IMG/VR virus record: IMGVR_UViG_3300018422_000006
Location: 1 to 38,744 of that record
DNA length: 38,744 nt
Direction: 5' to 3' (one strand)
Source of the DNA: a virus
Positions 1-8,649 of this stretch are shown here, one piece after another. The notes under the pieces were generated by a model, which was not told the DNA's origin, made no database searches, and worked only from the letters and a program-made list of their open reading frames with translations. The position numbers and the translations under genes were made by a program. Numbering within the stretch: the stretch's first letter is position 1; every line of letters starts with the position of its first letter.

Positions 1-123
1 GAGAAAAGAGAGGTAACGCATCTTTAGGTGATCTCCTCCCGGCGGAAGCTGCCGTCGTCGCTGATGTAAACCAGGAACCGTTTGAGCCCGCTGGGCTGGC
101 TGCGCATGATGAACGTGTCGACC
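1..123. repeat. Terminal redundancy, left copy
   Basis: These bases are identical to 38622-38744. The overlap falls inside coding sequence (the end of the tail gene at 24-626 and the start of the fibre gene at 38642), so the two ends join seamlessly. This is what an assembler produces from a circular or circularly permuted genome. A true short terminal repeat cannot be excluded from sequence alone. Confidence 0.95.
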
Positions 124-626
124 ACGTCGCGGCGCAGATATCGCCCGTCAGATTCCTGCTTGGTGATGTAGCTGGCCGCCGGCTGAGGCACGGTGGACCC
201 GGACAGGTTCACCGATCGGCGAATCGTCACTGGGAACATGGCCCGCAAATTGGGCAGCTTGATCTCGAGCTGGGTGGCCGCGTCGCCTGAGGAGACCATG
301 GTGTTGATCCCGGAGGTCCGAAGGTCCAGCTCGCCGGTAAACTTGTTCCCCGCGATGGTCCAGGAATTCTGGCTGGCGTGTGCTGTGCCGGCCGGGCCCA
401 CGGAGATCGTGAGCGACATGCCGGAAGGATTGATCACCTCGTAGAAGGGTGATTCGGCCCACGAAACCCGGCGCACGAGGCTAAGATCAATCGAGGGGAT
501 CTCCTCCTGATAGAGTTCTGGCAGCGAGTAAGATCCCCCCTCGCTGATCGAGCGGATCAGGGTCTTGCTCGTAACATCCAACAAAAGAATTAGCAGCGAA
601 GGCACTCGTGGCCTCGCCCCAGTCAA
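24..626 (-). CDS. Tail protein of unknown function, last before the fibre cluster
   Basis: A 200-residue protein without a signal peptide. Its N-terminal part (LLDVTSKTLIRSISEGGSY) resembles the start of phage baseplate or tail-attachment proteins, and the C-terminal part (YITKQESDGRYLRRD) looks like a short linker found in tail-fibre proteins. The start is uncertain: a TTG at 626 directly follows the TGA of the upstream gene, and a GTG at 605 has a GAGG before it. Across the circle junction its TAA is followed two bases later by the ATG of the first signal-peptide fibre protein, so it sits between the tail tip and the fibres. A role as an adaptor is inference from position. Confidence 0.75.
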   Translation of the reverse strand: MTGARPRVPSLLILLLDVTSKTLIRSISEGGSYSLPELYQEEIPSIDLSLVRRVSWAESPFYEVINPSGMSLTISVGPAGTAHASQNSWTIAGNKFTGELDLRTSGINTMVSSGDAATQLEIKLPNLRAMFPVTIRRSVNLSGSTVPQPAASYITKQESDGRYLRRDVVDTFIMRSQPSGLKRFLVYISDDGSFRREEIT

Positions 627-2738
627 TCAAGACTCAAGCTCGAGCAAATCCAGCGTGTCGTTGTACTGATACGCAAAGGCGTAACCGCCCCGGGCCCGAA
701 CCTCGCTGGTGGGGGCCCCAAGCGCACCATCCTGGGAATAGGGATCCCGGGTATTCGGCCAGCCGTCTGTGACTCGGTAAACTTTGTCAGGCGCATTAGA
801 CGCGCCGAACCAGCGGGTGACTTCCAATTCATCCAGAGCCAGCACCTGAACGTGAAAATCCGCGGGGCTGTAGTGCAACGTCTTCGCGAAGACACGGAAA
901 AGAGGAGCGTGCATCCTCTTGACCACCCCTTGTCGGCCGGCCGGAATTTCAATAGTCGCCAGGACGGTGTTTAGCGTCCCGCTCGGACTCTTGCTACCAA
1001 TCCGCACGGTGACAGAGGAGCTCAGATCAAAGGTGCCATCTGCTCGTGGACGTCGGCTGGCGGCGATGGCCCACACTACCAAAACCGTTCCTCCTCCCAC
1101 CTGGACAGCGGCTGTGGCCGAATCCAGAGGGCGAACAGGCCAGAGGTAATGGCCTCGAAATAAGGAGGAGCGCACCCGGCGGGGGTCTGATTCATCGAGT
1201 GGGGCTGATGCAAACGCCTGGGGGGCGAAAGCGCTCAGGTGTTCATCTGTTGGCGGATCCACTGGCGGAAAGGTATGGACCGTGGCCAGCCCGTTCACGG
1301 TCTGATTGGTAGCGTAGAGGATCGAGCTGAGGGCGGCGCCGGGGGCCACTCCCTGGTAGATCTCCTGATTCATAGGAGCGCCTTGCCCAGCTGTCCGATA
1401 CACTTGAGAATCTGGCATGCGCAGCTGGAAAAAACGGGTGTGGTCTTCGCCGTTGATGACCGTCCAGCCACCGCCATTCTCACCGGAGATCCCGGAAGGG
1501 GTTTCGGTAGGCGGGGCGTTGCCGGGGGTTAACGTGGTGTGAAACCGAATTCCACTCTCGCTGGGAATGAAATCCAGACCGAAGTTTGGCACGTGGCCAT
1601 GGGATGCGGCCCAGCGCCAGGGCGTATCCAGTTTCCCGTCATCCTGGATCGGCACGTTGGAAAAGCCCATCTGGGCCCTGACAGGGCCGTTGTACCCCGT
1701 CAGGTTCAGCCGAACATGGACGAAGACACTTGTGCCAAGGATTGTTCTGCGGAGCGACTCATAGGGTGGGGTGGTAATGACATCGAAGTCCCGACCTGGG
1801 CGCGCGCTGACATAAGGGTTGTCAGCTATGGGGATGGTTTGTCCCAGCATCGTTATCAGATCTACCCGCCACTGGGAACCGTCGGGCGGTGCTACGGCGC
1901 CGATCTGATCCCAACCAGTGACCCAAACCCCGTCCACCTGCTTGAAACAGATCTGCAGGTCGTGACGGATCTGTATTTGAGGAGTGGTCGCCCCTTCCGG
2001 GATTTCGGGGATCCAAAAGGAGACACCGGAATACTTGCGTGAGGGTGGGGCATCGCCACTGAGCGAACGAAAGCCTGAACCGGGCGACGAGCCAAATGGC
2101 GTGAACCAGGGGCCAGAGACGTGCATCGTCTGCTCAAGGTTATCCGTCTCCCGCGGCGCGATCGTTTTAAGGTAGTAGCGCCGGTAGATCTCGGCGCGCG
2201 TCCTGTTTATCTCGGTCAACCAGCCACGGTATGCCTCGGCTTGCTTCTGCGTCCCTGACAAAGTGCGCGCGGTGTAAAGGCCTCGGCCGGGAGGCCGGAC
2301 GATGTAGAGCCCGTCTCCAATTGCCCACCGGTTGCTTTCGGGCGCGCCCACGAGTTGTTCGTAACACCAAAGATTTGTGAGCTCGGTCCAGTTGCTGAAG
2401 TCGGTTTGAGGATGGCGGTCCAATCGCCAGGCTTTGTATTGGTGGTAGGGAGGGATAGCCGTGGCTGGCTCAATATTGACCGCAATGTCCCCCGGCCGCA
2501 TGGGTGCCGCCGCGGCGAACGTTCGGACGCCGTTTATATCCACCATCACGTTGCGTGTGCCAACGTGACCCAGCTCTGCCAGCACGGGAGCTACAACCAG
2601 AGGATCATTGGTCGGGGCGGAAAAGGTCCGGACCTTTCCCAAAAAATGGATGGGCGGCAGCCCTGCCTTGGAGTTGTTCAAATCCTCCAGGGCCTTCATC
2701 TGCTCCCAGGTGACTTCTGTGCCGCGCGTTACTGCCAC
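627..2738 (-). CDS. Large tail-tip/baseplate-region protein, function unknown
   Basis: A 703-residue protein that I do not recognise by family. The start is a GTG at 2738 with a perfect AGGAGG Shine-Dalgarno about six bases upstream; it overlaps the upstream gene end by 10 bases. The protein is rich in beta-type segments, Trp and Gly, has no signal peptide and no obvious enzyme motif. It lies downstream of the tape measure, where siphophages place distal tail, hub and tip proteins, so a structural role in the tail tip is likely. It is the largest non-fibre structural gene. Nothing visible separates hub from receptor-binding function. Confidence 0.8.
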   Translation of the reverse strand: MAVTRGTEVTWEQMKALEDLNNSKAGLPPIHFLGKVRTFSAPTNDPLVVAPVLAELGHVGTRNVMVDINGVRTFAAAAPMRPGDIAVNIEPATAIPPYHQYKAWRLDRHPQTDFSNWTELTNLWCYEQLVGAPESNRWAIGDGLYIVRPPGRGLYTARTLSGTQKQAEAYRGWLTEINRTRAEIYRRYYLKTIAPRETDNLEQTMHVSGPWFTPFGSSPGSGFRSLSGDAPPSRKYSGVSFWIPEIPEGATTPQIQIRHDLQICFKQVDGVWVTGWDQIGAVAPPDGSQWRVDLITMLGQTIPIADNPYVSARPGRDFDVITTPPYESLRRTILGTSVFVHVRLNLTGYNGPVRAQMGFSNVPIQDDGKLDTPWRWAASHGHVPNFGLDFIPSESGIRFHTTLTPGNAPPTETPSGISGENGGGWTVINGEDHTRFFQLRMPDSQVYRTAGQGAPMNQEIYQGVAPGAALSSILYATNQTVNGLATVHTFPPVDPPTDEHLSAFAPQAFASAPLDESDPRRVRSSLFRGHYLWPVRPLDSATAAVQVGGGTVLVVWAIAASRRPRADGTFDLSSSVTVRIGSKSPSGTLNTVLATIEIPAGRQGVVKRMHAPLFRVFAKTLHYSPADFHVQVLALDELEVTRWFGASNAPDKVYRVTDGWPNTRDPYSQDGALGAPTSEVRARGGYAFAYQYNDTLDLLELES

Positions 2739-3088
2739 AACTGGCCTCCTGTGAGATCAGCGATCTTCACCCATCTCTCGCCTTCATAAGGGGCGGGCGA
2801 CGTGGAAGAGGCAGCCTGGATGCACAGGTAAGTGCCGGCATTGGATCCGCCACTTACCCTGACCACGTCGTCGATGTCGTAAGATTTAGGGCTCCACTCT
2901 CCGCGCCATGTCCAGCCACCACCAGCTTTTCCTTTCTTGAAATCGATCTCGATAGCCGTGCCACGGCTAGTCCGATGGACGCGGTAATTCGAGCCATCGA
3001 TGAGGTGTCCTTCCATGACCCAATCCCATAGCCGGCCGAGGAACCTGGACAGAGGATCCCGTGCGGTGGGTCGAGGTAGTGGGGTCAT
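2729..3088 (-). CDS. Small tail protein with a carbohydrate-binding-like C-terminus
   Basis: A 119-residue protein. The ATG at 3088 overlaps the upstream TGA as ATGA, so I prefer it to the TTG-type start at 3118. The C-terminal half (SYDIDDVVRV...GTYLC...GERWVKIAD) has the YxxGDVV...Y.C...W..L pattern of small chitin-binding-like beta modules often carried by phage tail and fibre proteins. The N-terminal half contains a Trp-rich stretch (LWDWVMEGHLIDGSNYRVHR). It sits in a translationally coupled chain between two tail-tip proteins. Sugar binding is inference from a weak pattern. Confidence 0.75.
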   Translation of the reverse strand: MTPLPRPTARDPLSRFLGRLWDWVMEGHLIDGSNYRVHRTSRGTAIEIDFKKGKAGGGWTWRGEWSPKSYDIDDVVRVSGGSNAGTYLCIQAASSTSPAPYEGERWVKIADLTGGQLWQ

Positions 3089-3825
3089 ATCAAATTGCCG
3101 TAGAGGAAGGTGGACCAAAGCCCGTACTCGTATTCCTGGGTGAGCACAGACAGGTTGCCTGACCCTGGCTCGACCTGAGGGCCGTGCTTAAGCCATCCAT
3201 ATACGAAGCCGTCCGGGGGGGCGGAGTCGTGTGACGGTAATCCGATCCGGAGATCTGCCCCTACTGCTGCATCCGCGATAATGCTGCCGTTGCCGATAAT
3301 GGCCCCCACATTCGCGTAGCTTACGTTCCAGTGCGTGGTGTTCAGGCTGGTGAGGGTTTTGATGAGGAAAGGCTGCTCGATGACTCTGCTAGTCACTCCA
3401 CGAAGGGCTAAGGAGTACAGTTTCCCGGCGGCCTCACTCCATGGAACGGTGAAATCGCTGAAGGTGTTATCATCAATGAATCGCTTTATGTCCCTCAGTT
3501 CGTCTTCGGTGATACCGTTTGGGCCGGGGGGTTCGAAGATCGATTTTTGAACCCGGTGATTGATTAGCCGCGTCGCGGTAACGACTGGGTAACTACTGGG
3601 AACGGCCTCCTTAACGAGGCGCAGTTGCCACTTGGGGCCGTCATGGCTCGCCTCCAGCTCAGCGATGCCATTACCCACGGAAGGGCCATGGAATCCGTAG
3701 AGAGCGGTGATTGCTTCCCGAGTGCCTTCCCAAATCTCCTCAAGGAAAAATCCGCCGTCAGATCGCTTGCGCGCAGTAACGGTCTTGAGAACGATGTTTG
3801 TGGCACCGGTGGCTTTAGATGGCAT
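3085..3825 (-). CDS. Tail protein downstream of the tape measure, function unknown
   Basis: A 246-residue protein starting 17 bases after the tape-measure stop. No family is recognised. It is a mixed beta protein without a signal peptide or membrane segment. In siphophages the first gene after the tape measure usually encodes the distal tail protein or a minor tail protein such as lambda gpM/gpL, so a tail-tip role is likely by position only. Its TGA overlaps the ATG of the next gene, indicating coupled translation. Confidence 0.78.
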   Translation of the reverse strand: MPSKATGATNIVLKTVTARKRSDGGFFLEEIWEGTREAITALYGFHGPSVGNGIAELEASHDGPKWQLRLVKEAVPSSYPVVTATRLINHRVQKSIFEPPGPNGITEDELRDIKRFIDDNTFSDFTVPWSEAAGKLYSLALRGVTSRVIEQPFLIKTLTSLNTTHWNVSYANVGAIIGNGSIIADAAVGADLRIGLPSHDSAPPDGFVYGWLKHGPQVEPGSGNLSVLTQEYEYGLWSTFLYGNLI

Positions 3826-3842
3826 GAAGCCTAGAAGGCGAG

Positions 3843-5138
3843 TCAGTACGGATAACTGGAGCCGCCAGTTGCCCTGCCACCGCTTGCTGCCAGCGTATCC
3901 CGAATCGCGCGCAGATGTCCGTCGATCGAGACTAACTTGTCCACCTGAGCTCGCCCCGGATCACCACCCAGGAAATTGCCGATCGAGGTAAGTGAGTCGC
4001 TTTGGATCCCAGAGCCGTCGCCGAGCAATTTTTTACTACCGCCGGCATCCCGTTCCATCTCCTCAATCTGTTGCTGCTTGCGGAGTGCTTCCATGCGGGC
4101 CTTGCTGGCATCGACTGGGTTCGTGTCGTCGAAGTTGTTGAAAACCGCTTCCAAGCCGGCAATCTCATCCTTGAGCATTTGAATCTTCCCGGGTTTGTCC
4201 TGACGGGAGAAAAGAAGATCGCGTGTTGCGTCTTGTTCTATTTGCATCTGAGCCCGGAGGCGTTCCTCCGCAACCTTCTTTTCTTTGGCTAGTTTCTCAT
4301 CCTCCTTGCGTCTCTTTTCGTTGGACTCTTCCGTGGCCTGGTCATTGATCAATTGGTTCCGTTCCTCATCTGTGATCGTTCCACCTGTGGGGCGATTGCC
4401 GGCCCTTCCTGTCACAACGCCGACAAGCGGGGCCACGAACGCCCCAATTTTACGAAACAGCGAATTCATACTGCGCCCCACTTCCGCAGCGTCATCGCCC
4501 ATAGTGTCTAACGCATCGATCTCCTTTTGACTTGGTGCGCTAACTGCCCCAAACTTGCTATTAAATAATGCACCTTTGAAGCCTGGGATGAGCTCTGCCC
4601 CTCCGCGGCCTAAGAGCTTTTTGATATCGGTGAGTGCCTGAGCGTCGATCGATGTATTGCGGATGCTCTCGCCAATCTTGGTGAAGATATCCTCAGCCTT
4701 CAAATTCTGCAGATCAGCAAACGAGACCCCTAATCGTTCGAAGGCCTGAATGTATTCCTCGGTTCCGCTTTTCGCTTCGACGATGGCGGCCGCCTGTTTT
4801 TCGAAAGCCGTCTTTACGGCATCCAAACCAGACCCTTTATCTTCGAAAGCGATTTGAAATTGTCCGAGCTTCTCGGCAGGAATGTTGAGTCGCTCGCTCA
4901 AGTCGGAAAGCTTGCTGGCCTCCTCGACAGCGTCCCCAATTTTCATTGCCATCAGGGCGCCGGCGGCGGTGATGGCAGCAAAAGCCGATGTCCACTGGGC
5001 CTTCATTTGCGTGGCGGTATCCGCGTTATGGCGCTGAATGATAGAGTTCCATTGACGAGCCTGCTGGGCTGTGAAGTTCATCCCCTGGGTGAACTGCGTC
5101 CCGTCCAGTGCGATCCTGGCTTTTAGCTCGAAAGGCAT
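3843..5138 (-). CDS. Tail tape measure protein
   Basis: A 431-residue protein. It begins with a short beta segment (FELKARIALDGTQFTQGM) typical of tape-measure starts, then an Ala-rich hydrophobic stretch (about 50-65), long helical segments and a charged coiled coil (about 265-310, rich in Glu/Lys/Arg). Tape-measure length scales with tail length at roughly 0.15 nm per residue, so 431 residues would suggest a short tail of about 60-65 nm. It starts three bases after the stop of the chaperone-position gene. The hydrophobic patch near the N-terminus is shorter than in many family members. Confidence 0.85.
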   Translation of the reverse strand: MPFELKARIALDGTQFTQGMNFTAQQARQWNSIIQRHNADTATQMKAQWTSAFAAITAAGALMAMKIGDAVEEASKLSDLSERLNIPAEKLGQFQIAFEDKGSGLDAVKTAFEKQAAAIVEAKSGTEEYIQAFERLGVSFADLQNLKAEDIFTKIGESIRNTSIDAQALTDIKKLLGRGGAELIPGFKGALFNSKFGAVSAPSQKEIDALDTMGDDAAEVGRSMNSLFRKIGAFVAPLVGVVTGRAGNRPTGGTITDEERNQLINDQATEESNEKRRKEDEKLAKEKKVAEERLRAQMQIEQDATRDLLFSRQDKPGKIQMLKDEIAGLEAVFNNFDDTNPVDASKARMEALRKQQQIEEMERDAGGSKKLLGDGSGIQSDSLTSIGNFLGGDPGRAQVDKLVSIDGHLRAIRDTLAASGGRATGGSSYPY

Positions 5139-5141
5139 CAG

Positions 5142-5783
5142 CTATTTCTCCATCTCGGCGACAATTGTCTCGTGCGTGAGCGTCTCGCCGCGCGCAAGGA
5201 TCCGCGCGATGGCGTCATCCATGGCGGAGGCCATTTTTCGGTTCTCCACGTCGTCCTGGGAGAAGAGCTGCACCGCGCCCTCCATTTCCCAGAAACCGAA
5301 GTAATCCCAGATCGCCTCGCCCCACGGTTTGTTGAGTGCCTCGGATAGGCTATGCCCAAGCTTGCCCTGCAGAATCATCTGCACCCGGTGGACAAAGGGA
5401 GAGCCAGAGGAACGACCGCTGTGGGCAGGGTTATGCACCTCGGGCCACTTGGATCCGTCAGCGATGTATTGCGTGAACCGGTTGCACTTCCCTGCGAAAT
5501 CAAACTTGCCGACGTTCTCCCCCCACTTCTTTAGCTTGCTGTGGAGGTTTCGGTCAAAGAGGCCTTCGGTGCATTCCTCCCAACTTTGGCAGCAGATCCA
5601 AACACCCATGATCAAGTCATGCAGTTGGGGAGGGGCGTCAGCGCGGTCCTCGATGGGAAGAACAAACCAGTTCTTCCAACGGAGCAGGCGTTTGTAGTGC
5701 CCCAGAGAAAAGGGCATCAGGCGCTGGCCCAGTAACGTAACGGTCTCCGGCAGGGCCGCCGAAAGATATTCGTCGGCATTCAT
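5142..5783 (-). CDS. Probable tail assembly chaperone
   Basis: A 213-residue acidic, helical protein between the tail tube and the tape measure, the position of lambda gpG/gpT. I chose the ATG at 5783, 15 bases after the tube-gene stop; the longer reading frame to 5933 would overlap the tube gene heavily and encodes an Arg/His-rich extension of poor quality. The protein has many Trp and Cys residues (for example ICCQSWEEC). I do not see a convincing slippery site leading to a fused longer product, unlike the classic G/GT arrangement. The function is inferred from gene order. Confidence 0.65.
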   Translation of the reverse strand: MNADEYLSAALPETVTLLGQRLMPFSLGHYKRLLRWKNWFVLPIEDRADAPPQLHDLIMGVWICCQSWEECTEGLFDRNLHSKLKKWGENVGKFDFAGKCNRFTQYIADGSKWPEVHNPAHSGRSSGSPFVHRVQMILQGKLGHSLSEALNKPWGEAIWDYFGFWEMEGAVQLFSQDDVENRKMASAMDDAIARILARGETLTHETIVAEMEK

Positions 5784-5797
5784 CCGGGGAAATGGTC

Positions 5798-6244
5798 TTA
5801 CGTGACTGCAGCGGTGAGATCTCGGTTCGGGCTCTTGCGGATCTCCAACTCGTAGGTGGCGATGCCGTCCTTGGTGAAGGCGATGCGCCAGCCTCCAGCA
5901 TAAAACCAGGTGGCAGAATTGGCTCCAGCCCACATGAAGTTCGCCAGAGTTACCCTGGCGATCGGCGTCGGAGGTGCCAGAGACAGTTTGGCGTTGGCAA
6001 TCGTGTTTGTGCCGGCGGCCGCGCGAGGAGTGAAATTGAGCTTGGCGATATAGAGCTGGCCCGAGGCAATGACCGTTTGGGGCTCATTGTCCTGATCACT
6101 CAGGATGTCTAACTTGAAGTCATCCCGGAATTCGAAGTTCTGCGGAAAAAGGGTGCCGATTCCGGTCCAGGTCCAGTCCGTGGCGTTCACGCTGTAGCCA
6201 GGGAAACCGAAGATCGTTGCGATTCCAGATTGAGATGATGGCAT
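5798..6244 (-). CDS. Probable major tail tube protein
   Basis: A 148-residue protein with alternating beta strands, located between the tail-terminator-type gene and the chaperone/tape-measure pair, where siphophages encode the tail tube subunit. It contains a repeated beta-hairpin pattern (LDILSDQDNEPQTVIASGQLYIAKLNF, and GWRIAFTKDGIATYELEIR near the C-terminus) consistent with a single tube domain and lacks any signal peptide. The length fits a minimal tube subunit. The assignment rests on order and fold-type pattern, not on a recognised signature. Confidence 0.7.
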   Translation of the reverse strand: MPSSQSGIATIFGFPGYSVNATDWTWTGIGTLFPQNFEFRDDFKLDILSDQDNEPQTVIASGQLYIAKLNFTPRAAAGTNTIANAKLSLAPPTPIARVTLANFMWAGANSATWFYAGGWRIAFTKDGIATYELEIRKSPNRDLTAAVT

Positions 6245-6315
6245 GTTGCTCTAGCCCCGCAGTTGTTTACCGGCGGTGCTCTAGCAACCTCCTTAGTCAA
6301 GTCGGGGGAGGAGAA

Positions 6316-6774
6316 TTAGGCGGTCAGATCGTTTCCACAGCAGTAGAGACGCAGTCCGAAGATGGTCCGGAAGGTTCGGCCGACCACCTGCCGATTGTCA
6401 CATCGTCGATCGAAGGCACCTAAGACATAAAAGTCCTCGGCCTCCGCTGAGAGGATGTCCGCCAGGTTGGCGTAACTAATGGCGATCTCGATCTGCTGCA
6501 CGGCGGCGGCGTGGACGGCGCCGCGGTCCTCATCCGGATCAGAAGGATCAGGCCGACCGGCTCTGGTTCGGACCTGGATGGTGGCTGTCTTCCACCAGTT
6601 GCCAGGGAGGCCGCCCGGTTCACTTTGCCCAGCCTCACTGTGGACAATAACCGAATCCAGGACGTGATCATCTGAGGTTTGGCCTTTGAGAAACGTCCTG
6701 CCCAGCGCGGCCACACCTGGCTCGCCCAGGAGATGGGCGATGATGGCGGACTCAACCTTATCATCCAGGCTCAT
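6316..6774 (-). CDS. Tail terminator / minor tail protein U-like
   Basis: A 152-residue protein just upstream of the tail tube gene. The ATG at 6774 is preferred: it overlaps the TGA of the preceding small gene as ATGA and has a GGAGG about 12 bases upstream. The N-terminus (SLDDKVESAIIAHLLGEPGV) and the beta strands with a Gln/Glu-rich helix (AAAVQQIEIAIS) resemble tail-completion proteins that assess a list of sample positions on the tube end. A role in capping the tail is inferred from position. The ORF could extend to 6810, but that would add a Gly-rich leader without support. Confidence 0.62.
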   Translation of the reverse strand: MSLDDKVESAIIAHLLGEPGVAALGRTFLKGQTSDDHVLDSVIVHSEAGQSEPGGLPGNWWKTATIQVRTRAGRPDPSDPDEDRGAVHAAAVQQIEIAISYANLADILSAEAEDFYVLGAFDRRCDNRQVVGRTFRTIFGLRLYCCGNDLTA

Positions 6775-6947
6775 GGCTTCACTTCCTCCACCTTTCCTTC
6801 CCGGATCCAATGCGCCGCCACGGCAGGGGACAGTTCGGTCTCCTCACCAGGTTTCAGACACTTGCCTTCGTGGTGGAATGGTTCAATGGCCCTAACTTTC
6901 ACTGTGAGCGTCGGATCCGCCAGGGGCGTGGATTTGTTATTTTTCAT
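6771..6947 (-). CDS. Small DUF7210-like phage protein
   Basis: A 58-residue gene that is easy to miss. The ATG at 6947 overlaps the upstream TGA (ATGA) and its own TGA overlaps the ATG of the next gene (ATGA), so it is locked into the operon on both sides. The sequence follows the pattern VKVRAIEPFHHEGKCLKPGE...L.PAVAAHWIREGKVE, which matches short phage proteins of the type 'K(A/V)xxPVxHdGxxyxPGdxvel...A..Li..GaVe' found among head-tail connector genes. Their function is unknown. Coding evidence from the double overlap is strong. Confidence 0.8.
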   Translation of the reverse strand: MKNNKSTPLADPTLTVKVRAIEPFHHEGKCLKPGEETELSPAVAAHWIREGKVEEVKP

Positions 6948-7561
6948 GCGTTGAACTGATCAGCAGTCGGTTGCATTTTCTCCGCGATATACTGCCGCAT
7001 ATCGAGGGCGGCAAGGTCGACGGCTGTTTGCAAAGCAGCCGAAGCCACTATGTTCGCGCCTTTGGCTTTGTTGATGATCGTGGCCACAACGTCCCACCCT
7101 GGTTGAGCAGGAATGGCGTCACCGGGCGGATTCCGAATGCCGGCCGTGCCCGAGAGCGATCTCTGGAGAGCCTGGAGTTTACGGACTGAGAGAATGCGGA
7201 TGGCCGGTACCCACCCCGAACGCATATAGCCGCGCCGCTTCTTTCTGTTGGAGACTAGCTTTGCAGAGACTTTGCGCGCCTCGGCCCGGGTGTAGCCCCC
7301 CTTGATATGTTTCTTTTTCTTTCCGCCCAGGGTAACGCCGCGGCCGCTGATCCTCTTGGCCACATATTTGGGCCACCATGGTTTTTGGGGCAGGGCATCG
7401 ATGTCAGAGCTATCGGCCAGAGGCGTGGCCTGGCCGGCCTTGATTGCGACGTTCAGCGCGGCCCGATTGCAGACATAATCCATATCCTTCTGCGTCACGT
7501 CCAAATACTGGGCAAGTGACGCGTCAAATTCGCGGGTGTCGAGGGTGGTCGTTACTTCCAT
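6944..7561 (-). CDS. HK97 gp10-like / minor tail protein Z-like connector
   Basis: A 205-residue basic protein. The ATG at 7561 has a GGGGGA five bases upstream and is preferred over the frame start at 7594. A central Lys/Arg-rich block (LGGKKKKHIKGGYTRAEARK) is followed by a helix and a C-terminal helical pair. Size, charge and position between the head-tail joiner and the tail terminator match neck proteins of the gp10/gpZ type, which connect the tail to the portal ring. The family call is tentative because no single diagnostic motif is visible. Confidence 0.6.
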   Translation of the reverse strand: MEVTTTLDTREFDASLAQYLDVTQKDMDYVCNRAALNVAIKAGQATPLADSSDIDALPQKPWWPKYVAKRISGRGVTLGGKKKKHIKGGYTRAEARKVSAKLVSNRKKRRGYMRSGWVPAIRILSVRKLQALQRSLSGTAGIRNPPGDAIPAQPGWDVVATIINKAKGANIVASAALQTAVDLAALDMRQYIAEKMQPTADQFNA

Positions 7562-7630
7562 TTTATCCCCCATGTCTGGATAGCGGAGGTCCAATCAAAG
7601 TCGCTCATATCGCAATTGTGGGGGGACGTT

Positions 7631-7951
7631 TCACCGCGGATTCTGCGGATCGGTGAGTTTGAGGGTATAATGAGATTCAGAAGCGGAGAGCTTGGCCGAG
7701 AGCACTTCCCGTAGTTTGCCACGAAATGTTAGATGGTTCCCGGGACGAGGTGCAGTCGGGAATAAATCCGCTCGCACGAGCACTATGGCCGTGACAGGGT
7801 AAAGCCTGCCTCCCACCTCGATCTCCAATCCTTCTTCAAAGGAGGAGGGCGAACACACGATCTCCACACCATTCCACGTCAGCTTGGGATTGCCCAGGTC
7901 GCGTTCGATGCCGGCTAAATCTCGGCGGATTTCGTTTCTTCGTTGGGTCAT
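7631..7951 (-). CDS. Head-tail joining protein, FII-like
   Basis: A 106-residue protein with an N-terminal helix (RRNEIRRDLAGIERDLG) followed by a small beta-barrel pattern (LTWNGVEIVCSPSSFEEGLEIEVGGRLYPVTAIVLVRADLF...PGNHLTFRGKLREV...ESHYTLKL). This arrangement is typical of lambda gpFII-like proteins that form the interface between the portal-connector and tail. Its ATG overlaps the upstream TGA (7948-7951), so the two genes are coupled. Confidence is moderate because the family is short and divergent. Confidence 0.65.
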   Translation of the reverse strand: MTQRRNEIRRDLAGIERDLGNPKLTWNGVEIVCSPSSFEEGLEIEVGGRLYPVTAIVLVRADLFPTAPRPGNHLTFRGKLREVLSAKLSASESHYTLKLTDPQNPR

Positions 7952-8436
7952 TCGGATTTCTTGAGCTTGAAACTGACTCGCGGCGAGGAAGGCTCGCTCA
8001 TGGCTTCCAGCAAAGGCTGCCGGTCCGCCTTCGGAAGAAGGAGCGGCACCAGGTCCCGGAATGCCTTGGCCGGGCGATAGAGTGGAGCAAAGAGGTTATC
8101 GAATTTGTCCCCGGCCAGCTTTTTTATGTCTGCCCCCAGAGGAACCAATTTCTTGTCCTCATAACGGTTGGCCACGTCGCCAATGAAAACGATCGGGCTG
8201 ACCAGTTTGTCCTCCGGGAAACTCACCTGACAAAATACTCCGTCAGTTCCTTCGCCTTCCCACTGTTGTCCGGCGACCGGTTGATCCTGGGGAATGCCCT
8301 CTCGTTTTCGAACCGCATTTTCTGCATGCGCGCGAACCTTTGCTTTGATCTCGTTCAGGTCGCTGGTCTTGTCGGCGATCTGCTTATCGAGGCGCGCACC
8401 TAATTGGATTAGGGCCGCGATTTGGCTGGAAGTCAT
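7948..8436 (-). CDS. Head-completion-region protein, unknown
   Basis: A helical protein of 162 residues if the ATG at 8436 is used. The open frame extends to 8589, but the first 25-50 codons run into the hairpin at 8560-8621 and are Arg-rich, so a start at 8436, or possibly 8508, is more likely. The N-terminal helix (SSQIAALIQLGARLDKQIADKTSDLNEIKAKVRAHAENA) is coiled-coil-like and the C-terminus is basic. It is the first gene after the capsid-gene terminator and is coupled by ATGA to the FII-like joiner. A head-tail connector or assembly role is inferred from order only. Confidence 0.65.
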   Translation of the reverse strand: MTSSQIAALIQLGARLDKQIADKTSDLNEIKAKVRAHAENAVRKREGIPQDQPVAGQQWEGEGTDGVFCQVSFPEDKLVSPIVFIGDVANRYEDKKLVPLGADIKKLAGDKFDNLFAPLYRPAKAFRDLVPLLLPKADRQPLLEAMSEPSSPRVSFKLKKSE

Positions 8437-8555
8437 GTGTCGCGCCGGACAGTCAAGGTGTCCCGGCTCATCCAGGAAGAGCGATTCTGCGAGCGGTGAG
8501 GCCCTCATATTCCGTGAAATATAGCCGATTCGGCAAATTTCCCGGTGGAAACGAG

Positions 8556-8626
8556 AAAACCGGCGGTGGGTTGGGAGAACCCCTCCCACCGGGGGGAGAA
8601 TCCTCCAAATCCCACCGCCGGCTTTT
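8556..8626 (-). terminator. Hairpin terminator after the capsid/decoration genes
   Basis: A perfect 11-bp stem (8560-8570 with 8611-8621, CCGGCGGTGGG and its complement) encloses about 40 bases that contain a second hairpin (TGGGAG at 8572-8577 with CTCCCA at 8583-8588). On the minus strand the stem is followed by TTTT; the plus strand also has TTTT after the stem, so it could act in both directions. It follows the stop of the putative decoration gene and precedes the connector genes. The likely effect is to keep capsid-type transcripts more abundant than connector and tail transcripts. Confidence 0.7.
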
Positions 8627-8649
8627 AGGCGGCAGAGAGAGAGATTGAG

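Noticed and set aside
148-462. Minus-strand frames overlapping the first tail gene
   Set aside because: Arg/His-rich, different frame, no domain, and inside a gene fixed by coupled junctions.
5138-5359. Overlapping frame before the tape measure as a lambda G/GT-like frameshift product
   Set aside because: No clear slippery heptamer was visible, and the alternative frame encodes Arg/Ser/Pro-rich sequence unlike a chaperone extension.
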